This document shows positions 53,276-61,977 of a stretch of 64,000 nucleotides of DNA, one piece after another. Each line of letters opens with the position of its first letter. Positions within the stretch are counted from its first letter, which is position 1. Under the pieces are notes generated by a model that ran no database searches, was not told the DNA's origin, and saw nothing but the letters and a program-made list of their open reading frames with translations. This stretch comes from Sphingopyxis sp. BE259. GTDB taxonomy: Bacteria > Pseudomonadota > Alphaproteobacteria > Sphingomonadales > Sphingomonadaceae. The position numbers were made by a program, and so were the translations under genes. The stretch covers positions 3,212,001-3,276,000 of the forward strand of contig NZ_JAVDWM010000001.1 of the NCBI RefSeq assembly GCF_031457495.1. The letters are read 5' to 3'.

Positions 53276-53584
53276 ATACTCTCCTCTGCCCACCGGACGG
53301 CTTGCGCGAAAGATCGGGGGTTCGCAAGGGGGCGCGGTCACGGCGGGTGGTGGCCGATGCTTTCTACTGACTTTTACGAGCAATCGAGGAGAGGCGATCG
53401 ATGACAATGCGGGCGCCGCGGCTTTGTCCGTGCTGCCGATTACCATATCATGATATTTCTGCCTGCCGCGCGCAGAAGCCGCGGCGCTTGTCGTGGCGAT
53501 TTTTCACGAGCGGATGGATTTGCGGCACGGCGTCCCCGATCGCCCTTTGCCTTGCTGCGCTAGCCTTGCTATCGCGCCGCGACC
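53276..53584. other. 309-base gap upstream of parC with nested palindromes
   Basis: No gene seen. GCGCCGCGGCTT (53413-53424) pairs with AAGCCGCGGCGC (53476-53487), and between them lies ATATCATGATAT (53445-53456), a perfect 12-base palindrome. The gap should contain promoters for the leftward acyltransferase operon and rightward parC. Confidence 0.65.
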
Positions 53585-55885
53585 ATGGCGACCACCACCG
53601 ACGATCCCGACAATCCCGAACCCGTCCCCGGCATGATCGACACGCCGTTCGGCAGCGCGCTGTCCGAACGCTATCTGGTCTATGCGCTGTCGACGATCAC
53701 CGCGCGTTCGCTGCCCGATTTGCGTGACGGGCTGAAACCGGTGCACCGCCGTTTGCTGTGGGCGATGCGCGCGATGCGGCTCGATCCATCGCAGGGATAC
53801 AAGAAATCGGCGCGCGTCGTGGGCGACGTCATCGGCAAGTTCCACCCGCACGGCGATGTCGCGGTGTATGACGCGATGGTCCGCCTCGCGCAGGATTTCT
53901 CGCTGCGTTATCCGCTCGTCGATGGTCAGGGCAATTTCGGCAATATCGATGGCGATAACGCCGCCGCCTATCGCTATACCGAAGCGCGGCTGACCCGCGT
54001 CGCGGTCGACCTGATGCAGGGGCTTGACGAGGGCACGGTCGACTTCAAGCCGACCTATAATGGCGAAGATGAAGAGCCCGAGATCATGCCGGGGCTGTTC
54101 CCCAACCTGCTGGCCAATGGCGCCAGCGGGATCGCGGTCGGCATGGCGACGAACATCCCGCCGCACAATGCCGCCGAAGTGATCGACGCGGCGCTGTTGC
54201 TGATCGAGAATCCGCGCGCCGAACTGTCCGAACTGCTTGAGCATGTCAAAGGCCCCGATTTTCCGACCGGCGGCATCGTCGTCGACAGCGCCGAGACGAT
54301 CGCCCACGCCTATGCCACCGGCCGCGGCGGCTTTCGCGTCCGTGCGCGCTTTTCGACCGGCAAGGCCGACGGTGCGTGGGAGGACAGCGGAATCGAAAAA
54401 CTGCCCGGCGGCACCTGGCAGCTGGTGATCAGCGAAATCCCCTATGGCGTCGCCAAGGGCAAGCTGATCGAACAGATCGCGCAGCTGATCGCCGACAAGA
54501 AATTGCCGATCCTGGAAGATGTCCGCGACGAGAGCGCCGAGGATCTTCGCATCGTCATCGAGCCGAAAAGCCGCAACGTCGATCCCGACATCCTCAAGGA
54601 AAGCCTGTATCGGCTGACCGACCTCGAGAGTCGCTTCGCGCTCAACCTCAACGTCCTTGACGCGACGCGGACGCCCAAGGTGATGGGGCTGCACCAGTTG
54701 CTCACCGAATGGCTCCAGCACCAGATCGTCGTGCTCGTCCGCCGCGCCCAGCATCGCATCAACAAGATCGACGATCGGTTGGAACTGGTCGCCGGTTACA
54801 TCATCGCCTTCCTGAACCTCGATCGGATCATCGAAATCATCCGCACCGAGGATGAGCCCAAGCCAGTCATGATCGCCGAATTCGTCCTGACCGACCGCCA
54901 GGCCGAGGCGATCCTCAATATGCGGCTGCGGTCCTTGCGCAAACTCGAGGAAATGGAGCTGAAGCGCGAGCAGGCCGACCTCACCGCCGAGCGCGAGGAG
55001 CTGGTCAAGCTGGTCGAAAGTCCGCAGCGTCAGCGCACAAGGCTCCGCAAGGATCTGGAAAAGCTGCGCACGGTGTACGGGCTCGATACGGTGCTCGGGG
55101 CGCGCCGCACGACGATCGCCGAGGCCGCCCCGGCGCGCGACATTCCGCTCGACGCGATGATCGAGAAGGAGCCGGTGACGGTCATCCTGTCGAAACGCGG
55201 CTGGATCCGCGCCCAGCGCGGCCACGTCGCCGCTGACCAATGGGGTGAATTCAAGTTCAAGGAAGGCGACGAGCTGTTGTTCGCTGCGCACGCCCAAACC
55301 ACCGACAAGCTGCTGATCGCGGCAAGCGACGGCCGCTTTTTCACCATCGGCGCCGACAAGCTGCCCGGCGGGCGCGGCTTTGGCGAGCCGCTGCGGTTGA
55401 TGGTCGATATCGATCCCGAGGCGAAGATTGTCGCGATGGTCCCGGCGAGCGCCGAGGGCCGCCTGCTGCTCGCCTCAACCAGCGGCCATGGCTTTATTGC
55501 CCAGATGGGCGAAGTCGTCGCCGAAACCCGCAAGGGGCGTAACGTGGTCAACCTCAAGACCGGGGCCCAGCTGGCGATCGTCCGCGCCATTGGTCCGGGC
55601 GACGACAGCGTCGCGGCGGTCGGTGACAACCGCAAGCTGGTGGTGTTCCCGATCAGCGAAGTGCCGGTGATGGCGCGCGGCCAAGGAGTGATGCTGCAAC
55701 GCTACCGCGACGGCGGGCTGTCCGACGCGGTCAGCTTTGCCTTTGCCGAAGGGCTCAGCTGGGCGATGGGCGGCGACACCGGCCGCACGCGGACCGAAAC
55801 CGACCTCGTGCCATGGCGGGTCGCGCGTGGCGCCGGCGGGCGGATGCCACCGACCGGTTTCCCGCGCAACAATCGTTTCGGCTGA
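53585..55885 (+). CDS. parC: DNA topoisomerase IV subunit A
   Basis: A 766-residue ParC that cuts and rejoins DNA to separate sister chromosomes. The catalytic tyrosine is Tyr131 in [11 protein letters not shown]. The quinolone-determining region reads [14 protein letters not shown]: Val92 and Asp96 occupy the positions of E. coli Ser80 and Glu84. The C-terminal pinwheel domain (about 500-735, including [13 protein letters not shown]) ends with a short basic tail. ParE is not in the window. Confidence 0.96.
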   Translation: MATTTDDPDNPEPVPGMIDTPFGSALSERYLVYALSTITARSLPDLRDGLKPVHRRLLWAMRAMRLDPSQGYKKSARVVGDVIGKFHPHGDVAVYDAMVRLAQDFSLRYPLVDGQGNFGNIDGDNAAAYRYTEARLTRVAVDLMQGLDEGTVDFKPTYNGEDEEPEIMPGLFPNLLANGASGIAVGMATNIPPHNAAEVIDAALLLIENPRAELSELLEHVKGPDFPTGGIVVDSAETIAHAYATGRGGFRVRARFSTGKADGAWEDSGIEKLPGGTWQLVISEIPYGVAKGKLIEQIAQLIADKKLPILEDVRDESAEDLRIVIEPKSRNVDPDILKESLYRLTDLESRFALNLNVLDATRTPKVMGLHQLLTEWLQHQIVVLVRRAQHRINKIDDRLELVAGYIIAFLNLDRIIEIIRTEDEPKPVMIAEFVLTDRQAEAILNMRLRSLRKLEEMELKREQADLTAEREELVKLVESPQRQRTRLRKDLEKLRTVYGLDTVLGARRTTIAEAAPARDIPLDAMIEKEPVTVILSKRGWIRAQRGHVAADQWGEFKFKEGDELLFAAHAQTTDKLLIAASDGRFFTIGADKLPGGRGFGEPLRLMVDIDPEAKIVAMVPASAEGRLLLASTSGHGFIAQMGEVVAETRKGRNVVNLKTGAQLAIVRAIGPGDDSVAAVGDNRKLVVFPISEVPVMARGQGVMLQRYRDGGLSDAVSFAFAEGLSWAMGGDTGRTRTETDLVPWRVARGAGGRMPPTGFPRNNRFG

Positions 55886-55944
55886 TCGCATAATCCGGTT
55901 GCCGTAAATAGCTTCTTTACTCCCCGCCCCTTAGGTCATGACCA

Positions 55945-57657
55945 ATGGGGAAAGGTCGCACAAAACCCGCTATCATGCCTATTGATCGAACCGGCGAAGA
56001 CCGGCCCTTGTTGTTCGTCGGTTGGATCGACGCACTCCCGGTGCCGGCGGCGCTGATCCGGCCGCTCGCGCGCGGCAATTTTCGGCTGCACGCCAGCAAT
56101 GCGGCGTTCGACCGGTTGCGCCTGTCCCCCATCGGCGCCGACGCGCCGATCGAATTGTTGCGCGCGATCGAACGTGCCGCGCAGCAGCCCGACGACACCC
56201 AGGAATTTTCGTGCCAACTCGGCGACGGCGTCGCTGCGCGCGATCTGCGCGGCTCGATCGGACCGCTGCCCACCGAATCGGGCGACGAGAGCCTGTTCCT
56301 GCTAACGCTGATCGACCGCACCCAGGAAATGATGACCGAGCGCAATCTGCGCCGCGAACTGGTGTCCGACAGCCTGACCGGCCTGCCCAACCGCGCCGGG
56401 TTCGAGGAGCTGGTCGAACAGCGCGGCGCGACCGACGGGGTCGGCGCCGACCATGCCATCCTGCTGCTCGACCTGGCCCGGTTCAGCCGCATCAACGAAC
56501 ATATCGGGCCGATGGCGGGCGACGAACTGATCATCACCGTCGCGCGGCGGCTGAAATCATCCTTGCGCAGCGGCGACATATTGGCGCGCACCGGCGGCGA
56601 CGAATTTGCCATTTCGTCGCGCATCGCCGGCGGCCGCGCCGATGTTCGCGAGATGGCACGGCGAATCCGGGGCTGTTTCGACCACCCCTTCCGCATCGGC
56701 GAGTTGAAGGTCAGCGTCGATTGCGCGATCGGCTGTGCGATCCAGCCCGCGGCCGAAAAGGACGTCGCCGACCAAATTCGCCACGCCCAGATCGCCCTGA
56801 AACGCGCCAAGCAAACCGACCGCATCGAAATCTATGAACCCGAATCGGCGATGCTGTCGGACAATCGCTTCGGTCTCGAAACCGAACTCCGCAACGCGAT
56901 CGAGGAAGACCGGCTGCATCTGGCCTTTCAGCCGCTGATCGAGTTGGCGACCGGTCAGGTCGCCGGGTTCGAGGCACTCGCGCGCTGGGACAAACAGAAT
57001 GGCGAGTCGATTTCGCCCGCCGAATTCATTCCGATCGCCGAAGATTCGGGGCTGATCGTCCCGCTCGGCCAATGGGCGATCGGCAAGGCGGCAGCGGTGC
57101 TCGCCGACTGGGACAAGCAGAATGGCGGCACCATCGTCGATTGCTATTTTTCGGTCAATGTCTCGGCGATCCAGCTGCTGCGCGACGACATCGCCGCGGT
57201 CGTCCGCCAGGCGATGGCCAAGCAGCGGATCGGCGGCGAGCGGCTGATGATCGAACTTACCGAAAGCGCGATCATCGGCGACCCCGACCTCGCGCTGTCG
57301 GTGCTCAGCGAATTGAAGGCGCTCGACGCGCGCGTCGCGATGGACGATTTCGGCACCGGCTATTCCAACCTCGCCTATCTCCAACGCTTGCCGATCGACG
57401 TGCTCAAGATCGACCGCAGCTTTGTCGAACATATGGTCGACGACCGCGACAAGGTGGCAATCGTCCGGACGATCCAGAGCCTGGCCGAAGTGCTGGGAAT
57501 GAAAACCACCGCCGAGGGCGTCGAGACGGCCGACCAAGCGCGGCTGCTGTCGGCGCTCGGCTGCGATTTCGGGCAGGGCTATTTGTTCGCGCGGCCGCTG
57601 GAAAGCGGCACGGCGCTCGATTTCTGGCGTCAGTCGCTGGTGCGGCCGATCTTCTGA
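55945..57657 (+). CDS. GGDEF-EAL bifunctional c-di-GMP protein
   Basis: A 570-residue protein: a PAS-like N-terminus (about 20-125, ending FLLTLIDRTQEMM), GGDEF (about 135-295) and EAL (about 315-560). GGDEF is intact (ARTGGDEFAI), and RSGD sits in the right place for an inhibitory I-site. The EAL domain keeps its metal and catalytic residues (FEALARW, NVSAIQL, ELTES, DDFGTGYS, KIDRSF, TAEGVET), so it may both make and break c-di-GMP. There are no membrane helices. It overlaps the convergent cca gene by 28 bases. Confidence 0.92.
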   Translation: MGKGRTKPAIMPIDRTGEDRPLLFVGWIDALPVPAALIRPLARGNFRLHASNAAFDRLRLSPIGADAPIELLRAIERAAQQPDDTQEFSCQLGDGVAARDLRGSIGPLPTESGDESLFLLTLIDRTQEMMTERNLRRELVSDSLTGLPNRAGFEELVEQRGATDGVGADHAILLLDLARFSRINEHIGPMAGDELIITVARRLKSSLRSGDILARTGGDEFAISSRIAGGRADVREMARRIRGCFDHPFRIGELKVSVDCAIGCAIQPAAEKDVADQIRHAQIALKRAKQTDRIEIYEPESAMLSDNRFGLETELRNAIEEDRLHLAFQPLIELATGQVAGFEALARWDKQNGESISPAEFIPIAEDSGLIVPLGQWAIGKAAAVLADWDKQNGGTIVDCYFSVNVSAIQLLRDDIAAVVRQAMAKQRIGGERLMIELTESAIIGDPDLALSVLSELKALDARVAMDDFGTGYSNLAYLQRLPIDVLKIDRSFVEHMVDDRDKVAIVRTIQSLAEVLGMKTTAEGVETADQARLLSALGCDFGQGYLFARPLESGTALDFWRQSLVRPIF

Positions 57658-58826
57658 TCGACCAGTTCGGCAACCCGCGCCGCATCAGGAAAATCTTCGG
57701 CAACCCACGCCGCTTCGACATCCTTCAGGATGCGCGCGACCTCCGGCCCGACCGCAATCCCGCGCGCGACGATTTCGCCGCCTTTGACCGGTAGCTGCGG
57801 CACCTCCCAACCATTAAGGTCGCGCACGGCGGCCGATTCCACCGCGATCAAATGCACGTCACGCGCCGCCTCGGTTCCGATCGCATGCGCCAGTTGCCGG
57901 ATCGGGCGCGCGGTGTTGCCACGATGCCCCGCGACAGCGGCCAGATATTTGCGCTGGCGTGTCGATAGCCGCAGGCGGCTGGCCACCTGTTCGGCGGTCG
58001 CCGGGTCAGGAGGAAGCAGCGCCGCCAGTCGGCGGTGCGCCGCAACGGATATGCCTGCCACCTGCTCATTGGCGATCAGCCGATCGAGCGTCGCGGCAAA
58101 ACCCGGATCGAGTTCGGGGAGCAGCACCGCCAAAATGCCATCGACCGCCATCTGGCCGACAATGGCGCGCGGGTCGGGCAGCGCCAAAATCTTGGTCAGT
58201 TCGTCGGCGATGCGTTCGCGCGACAGGCTTTTGAGCGACTGGCGCGCGGTGACCACCGCAGCGTGGCTGACGGCATCAAGGGTGCCGCGGCCGAACCGCG
58301 CCGCGAACCGGTAGAAGCGCAGGATTCGCAGATGATCTTCGGCGATCCGCGTTCCGGCATCGCCGATAAAGCGCACGCAACCGTTTTTCAGATCGTCGAG
58401 GCCGCCAAAATAGTCATCGACCGCGCCAGTGGCCGGATCGGCATACAGTGCGTTGATGGTGAAATCCCGCCGCGCCGCATCGTCACGCCAGTCATCGGCA
58501 AAGGCGACCGTCGCCCGTCGCCCGTCGGTTTCGACATCGCGGCGCAGCGTCGTGATCTCGTGATGGTCGCCGCTGGCGATCGCGGTCACGGTGCCGTGCG
58601 CGATGCCGGTCGGGATGACCTTGATGTCCGCCGCCGCCAGTCGCCGCGTCACCTCCTGCGGCAACAACGGCGTCGCCAGGTCGACGTCGGTGACCGCCAG
58701 CCCCAGCAACGTGTCGCGCACCGCGCCGCCGACGATCTTCACCGCCCCGCCATCGGCGACCAGCGCCGCGACGATCCGGCGCAATCCCGGACGCGACCGC
58801 CATTCGGCGTCGGGCAGCACCGTCAT
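57630..58826 (-). CDS. cca: CCA tRNA nucleotidyltransferase / poly(A) polymerase family
   Basis: A 398-residue class II nucleotidyltransferase. GGAVRDTLLG and the catalytic Asp pair in VTDVDLAT are at the N-terminus, followed by RRDFTINAL and the RILRFYRFAARFG segment. In alphaproteobacteria such proteins add CCA to tRNA 3' ends. The ATG at 58826 overlaps the upstream NUDIX gene stop as ATGA. Confidence 0.94.
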   Translation of the reverse strand: MTVLPDAEWRSRPGLRRIVAALVADGGAVKIVGGAVRDTLLGLAVTDVDLATPLLPQEVTRRLAAADIKVIPTGIAHGTVTAIASGDHHEITTLRRDVETDGRRATVAFADDWRDDAARRDFTINALYADPATGAVDDYFGGLDDLKNGCVRFIGDAGTRIAEDHLRILRFYRFAARFGRGTLDAVSHAAVVTARQSLKSLSRERIADELTKILALPDPRAIVGQMAVDGILAVLLPELDPGFAATLDRLIANEQVAGISVAAHRRLAALLPPDPATAEQVASRLRLSTRQRKYLAAVAGHRGNTARPIRQLAHAIGTEAARDVHLIAVESAAVRDLNGWEVPQLPVKGGEIVARGIAVGPEVARILKDVEAAWVAEDFPDAARVAELVDQKIGRTSD

Positions 58827-59407
58827 CGGTGCCAGCCCGTCGGCATCCGCCGCGCCAGATTGATGATGATGCCCGCCGTCACGCCCCAAATCCGCCGCCC
58901 TTGCCAGTCCATGTCATAATAATGCCGATCCTGACCCTGCCAATGCGCCTGCTGCCGCTGATAGTTATCGGGATCGAACAGCGTGTCGAGCGGCACTTCA
59001 AACCAGTCCTCGACCTCATCGGGGTTGGGATCGAGCGGCAGGTCGGGCGGGATGACGCCCAGCACCGGGGTGATCCGGTAACCGCTGCCCGACGAATAGG
59101 CTTCGGTCACCCCTGCAACCATCACGTCGCGGCGATCGAGGCCGATTTCTTCCTCGGCCTCACGCAGCGCCGCATCGACCGCGTCGCGGTCGCCGGGGTC
59201 GATCTTACCGCCAGGAAACGCGACCTGCCCCGCATGGCTGCGCAGCCATTGCGGGCGCTGGGTCAGGATGACGCCGGGGTCGGGACGGTCGGTAAAGGCG
59301 ATCAGCACCGCGGCGTCGCGCAAGGTCGGTGTGCCCAGATACGCCTCGTCCTCGCCCGCATCGGGGAGCAGATTGTCCAGCGCGACCCGCAGCTTTGCCG
59401 ACAACAT
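58823..59407 (-). CDS. NUDIX hydrolase, CoA pyrophosphatase-like
   Basis: A 194-residue NUDIX protein. The NUDIX box GGKIDPGDRDAVDAALREAEEEIG is intact. The preceding LTQRPQWLRSHAGQVAFPGG matches the CoA-pyrophosphatase (NudL/YeaB) signature LLTxRSxxLRxHxGQVAFPGG, so CoA or a related dinucleotide is the likely substrate. The chosen ATG at 59407 overlaps the DUF1285 gene's TGA by one base; cca follows with ATGA. Confidence 0.9.
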   Translation of the reverse strand: MLSAKLRVALDNLLPDAGEDEAYLGTPTLRDAAVLIAFTDRPDPGVILTQRPQWLRSHAGQVAFPGGKIDPGDRDAVDAALREAEEEIGLDRRDVMVAGVTEAYSSGSGYRITPVLGVIPPDLPLDPNPDEVEDWFEVPLDTLFDPDNYQRQQAHWQGQDRHYYDMDWQGRRIWGVTAGIIINLARRMPTGWHR

Positions 59408-59991
59408 CAGCAACCGACCAACGGAAATTGCACGCCGTTCGACCAGATCGCGGGGGGATCACTTTGGTCGGCCAGCGCCATGTCGACGATCTCATAATAG
59501 AGCGCACGGTCGATCCGGGCTTCGAGGCCGTTGCCGATGGCGCCGCGGACGTGCAGCCGCGGGTCGGGACTGTCGGGGTCGGTGCCGAAGGTCAGCGGAT
59601 ACTCGGGCCCGGCCATGACCAGATCATCGGTGTCGAGGCGGAACACGAGCGAGCGAGCGCGGCCTTCGCCCTCACTCTTCATCTCGACCGCGCGGAAAGG
59701 CAGATCCTCGACCGCGATGCTCAGCTTTTCCGCGGGGGTAACCAGCACGTGGCTGCCATCGGCTTCGCGGCGCAGGATCGTCGAAAACAGCTTGACCATC
59801 GCGGGCCGGTTGATCCGCCCGCCCTCATGATACCAGCTGCCGTCGGCGCGAATTTCCATGAAACTTTCGCCGCTGCGCTCGGGGTGCCATTGCTCGACCG
59901 GCGGCAGTTTGCGCGCCGCGAGCAGTTCGGCGGCCTCGGTGAGCGACAGTTGCGCGAAGTCCTTGGGAAGCGAGGGCGCGGGTGTGACCAT
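59407..59991 (-). CDS. DUF1285 family protein
   Basis: A 194-residue protein. The DUF1285 signature includes FMEIRADGSWYHEGGRINRPAMVKLFSTILRRE and YEIVDMAL. Known structures of the family show two small domains, but no activity is established. Usually found, as here, just before NUDIX and cca genes. The ATG at 59991 was chosen over 60054. Confidence 0.9.
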   Translation of the reverse strand: MVTPAPSLPKDFAQLSLTEAAELLAARKLPPVEQWHPERSGESFMEIRADGSWYHEGGRINRPAMVKLFSTILRREADGSHVLVTPAEKLSIAVEDLPFRAVEMKSEGEGRARSLVFRLDTDDLVMAGPEYPLTFGTDPDSPDPRLHVRGAIGNGLEARIDRALYYEIVDMALADQSDPPAIWSNGVQFPLVGC

Positions 59992-60048
59992 GGGACCGAC
60001 ATAGGGGGCGAGGCGCGCTGCGCAACCCCGCTGCCCCTCCAACCAGGT

Positions 60049-60126
60049 CGTCACCCCGGCGAAGGCCGGGGTCTCGCCGCTGCGTCAGGCAGAGACGGTG
60101 AGATCCCGGCCTTCGCCGGGATGACG
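60049..60126. repeat. Inverted repeat, family B/F relative
   Basis: CGTCACCCCGGCGAAGGCCGGG and CCCGGCCTTCGCCGGGATGACG bracket a core of about 34 bases. It shares the GTCA(C/T)CC...GGATGAC ends with families B and F. Confidence 0.8.
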
Positions 60127-60135
60127 ATCGTGTAA

Positions 60136-60639
60136 CTATCTCGGCCCGATCATCCCCGCACCCATCGGCAGCCCATGCCCGTTCACCGCGCGCGCCAGCA
60201 AACGCCGCTTCTCATGCGGCCCCGGCAAATCCCACGCGCCCGTCGCAGCGGCATCGAAGCCAAAAAAGCGCCCGTAATATTCCGGATCGCCGATCATCAT
60301 CAGCGCCCCGTCGGCGGCAGTCTCTGCCGCTGCCAGCATATGCGTCATCAGCATCCGGCCATGCCCGCCGCGCTGAACGTCGGGGCGCACCGCGACCGGA
60401 CCGACCATCACCAGCGGTGTCGCTGTGCCGTCGGCGGCGCGATGCGCGACCGGCCAGCACTGAATCGTCCCGATCAGCACGTCATCCTCGACCGCTGCAA
60501 AGCTGAGCGCCGCCACCGCCTCCATGCCCTGCCGGATGCGATAGGCGGTTCGTCCAAAGCGGTCGCTCCCGAAAGCCGCGTCGAGCAAAGCCTCGACCGC
60601 CTGCGGTGCAATGTCCGATAATGGAAGTAACTCGACCAA
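60136..60639 (-). CDS. GNAT family N-acetyltransferase
   Basis: A 167-residue acetyltransferase. The acetyl-CoA-binding motif A is VGPVAVRPDVQRGGHGRML (Q/RxxGxG/A), followed by GDPEYYGRFFGF, typical of the YhbS-like subgroup. Substrate unknown. It is divergent from folB. Confidence 0.87.
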   Translation of the reverse strand: MVELLPLSDIAPQAVEALLDAAFGSDRFGRTAYRIRQGMEAVAALSFAAVEDDVLIGTIQCWPVAHRAADGTATPLVMVGPVAVRPDVQRGGHGRMLMTHMLAAAETAADGALMMIGDPEYYGRFFGFDAAATGAWDLPGPHEKRRLLARAVNGHGLPMGAGMIGPR

Positions 60640-60729
60640 CGCGCGCCCTTTCGCTAATGCGGCGGCGCTTTAGGGTCCGGGGTCGACATTGCAAAGTCGA
60701 ATGTCGCCGCGGCAGGAACAGGATTTCTT

Positions 60730-61101
60730 GTGACCGATACATTGTGGCTGGAGGTGGACGGGCTGATCGCCCAGGTGCTGACCGGCATTTATTCCGAAGA
60801 AACCCACCTGCCGCAGCCGCTACGCATCGGCGTGCGCGCCCGGCTGGCGATGGCCGATCATTATGATCCGACGACGCCGCTCAGCGCCTCCAAAAACTAT
60901 ATGCACCTGAAATTCGCGGCGACCGAGGGGATTCCCAATGACGTGCATTTCGTGCTGATTGAAAGCGTCGCCGATCATATCATCGACACCCTGTTCCTGC
61001 AGGACGACAAGGTCGAAGAGGTCGAGGTGAAGATCGTCAAGCTGGCGATCGCCGAGGACGGCGAAGAGATCGGCATCACCATGCGGCGCGCCCGCAAATG
61101 A
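60730..61101 (+). CDS. folB: Dihydroneopterin aldolase family protein
   Basis: A 123-residue FolB-like enzyme that splits dihydroneopterin to hydroxymethyl-dihydropterin in folate synthesis. GIYSEETHLPQPLRIGVRARL and the SVADHIID segment match the family. The start is GTG at 60730. It overlaps the next gene as ATGA, an SDR of the pterin-reductase subtype, so both likely serve pterin/folate metabolism. Confidence 0.87.
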   Translation: MTDTLWLEVDGLIAQVLTGIYSEETHLPQPLRIGVRARLAMADHYDPTTPLSASKNYMHLKFAATEGIPNDVHFVLIESVADHIIDTLFLQDDKVEEVEVKIVKLAIAEDGEEIGITMRRARK

Positions 61102-61859
61102 CGCAAAAGCTCGCTCTGGTGACGGGCGGGCTCCACCGCGTCGGCGCCGCAATCTCGGCGCGGCTGGCGCGCGAAGGCTATGCGCTGGCAATCCACAAGC
61201 GCAGCCCGGGCGATGCCGATCCGGTGCTCGCCGACGCGCTCGCCGAGACCGGCGCGATCAGCCATCGCTTTGCCGCTGACTTGGCCGATCCCACCGCGGT
61301 CGAGGCGCTGATCCCCGCGGTCATCGAAAAATTCGGCCGCGCGCCCGACCTGCTCGTGAATAACGCCGCGCTGTTTGCCGAAGGCGAATGGACCGACCTG
61401 TCGGCCGAGGCGCTCTCCGAGATGATGCAGGTCAATCTGACTGCGCCGGTGATGCTGGCAAAAGCGCTGGTCGTCGCCAGCGAAGGTCAACGCCCCGCGA
61501 TCGTCAACATCGTCGATCAGCGCGTCGCGCAGCCCGTCCCCGACCAACTCGCCTACAGCCTGTCGAAATCGGCACTGTGGCAAGCGACCGCGACGCTGGC
61601 GGTGGCGTTCGGGGGCCGAGCGCGCATCAACGCCGTGGCACCGGGGCTGACGCTGGCGACCGACGACTATTCACCGGCGCAGGTCGATCGGCTGGCGAGG
61701 CGGATGCCGCTGGGCGCGCTTCCGACGCCAGCCCAGGTCGCCGACGCGGTGGTCTATCTGGCGCGCGCCGAGGCGGTGACCGGGCAAACGATCTTTGTCG
61801 ACGGCGGCGCGCATCTGGCGCCGATGGGCCGCGATTTCGTGGCGCTGGAGCGGGATTAG
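61098..61859 (+). CDS. folM: Short-chain reductase, pteridine/dihydromonapterin reductase type
   Basis: A 253-residue SDR. The cofactor motif reads TGGLHRVG (residues 9-16), i.e. TGxxxRxG, in which Arg replaces the usual Gly; this change is the mark of pteridine reductases (PTR1/FolM). The catalytic Tyr-Lys is in AYSLSK. It overlaps folB by four bases, which supports a role in reducing dihydropterins or dihydrofolate. Confidence 0.8.
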   Translation: MTQKLALVTGGLHRVGAAISARLAREGYALAIHKRSPGDADPVLADALAETGAISHRFAADLADPTAVEALIPAVIEKFGRAPDLLVNNAALFAEGEWTDLSAEALSEMMQVNLTAPVMLAKALVVASEGQRPAIVNIVDQRVAQPVPDQLAYSLSKSALWQATATLAVAFGGRARINAVAPGLTLATDDYSPAQVDRLARRMPLGALPTPAQVADAVVYLARAEAVTGQTIFVDGGAHLAPMGRDFVALERD

Positions 61860-61887
61860 ATCGTTAAACCCTGCTTATCGGCTCTAT

Positions 61888-61967
61888 TGCACTCCTGCGA
61901 ATGCAGGAGCCCAGGGCGAAATGGCAATGCCGTGACGCCCTGGGTTCCTGCGTTCGCAGGAACACAG
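61888..61967. repeat. Inverted repeat (TCCTGCG ... CGCAGGA)
   Basis: CTCCTGCGAATGCAGGAG and TTCCTGCGTTCGCAGGAA bracket a CCCAGGGCG / CGCCCTGGG pair. Similar in plan to family F (CCCAG...CTGGG). Confidence 0.78.
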
Positions 61968-61977
61968 AATCCCGGCC

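Noticed and set aside
53504..55297. Open frame of 597 codons on the minus strand opposite parC
   Set aside because: Same antisense effect. ParC is certain on the plus strand.
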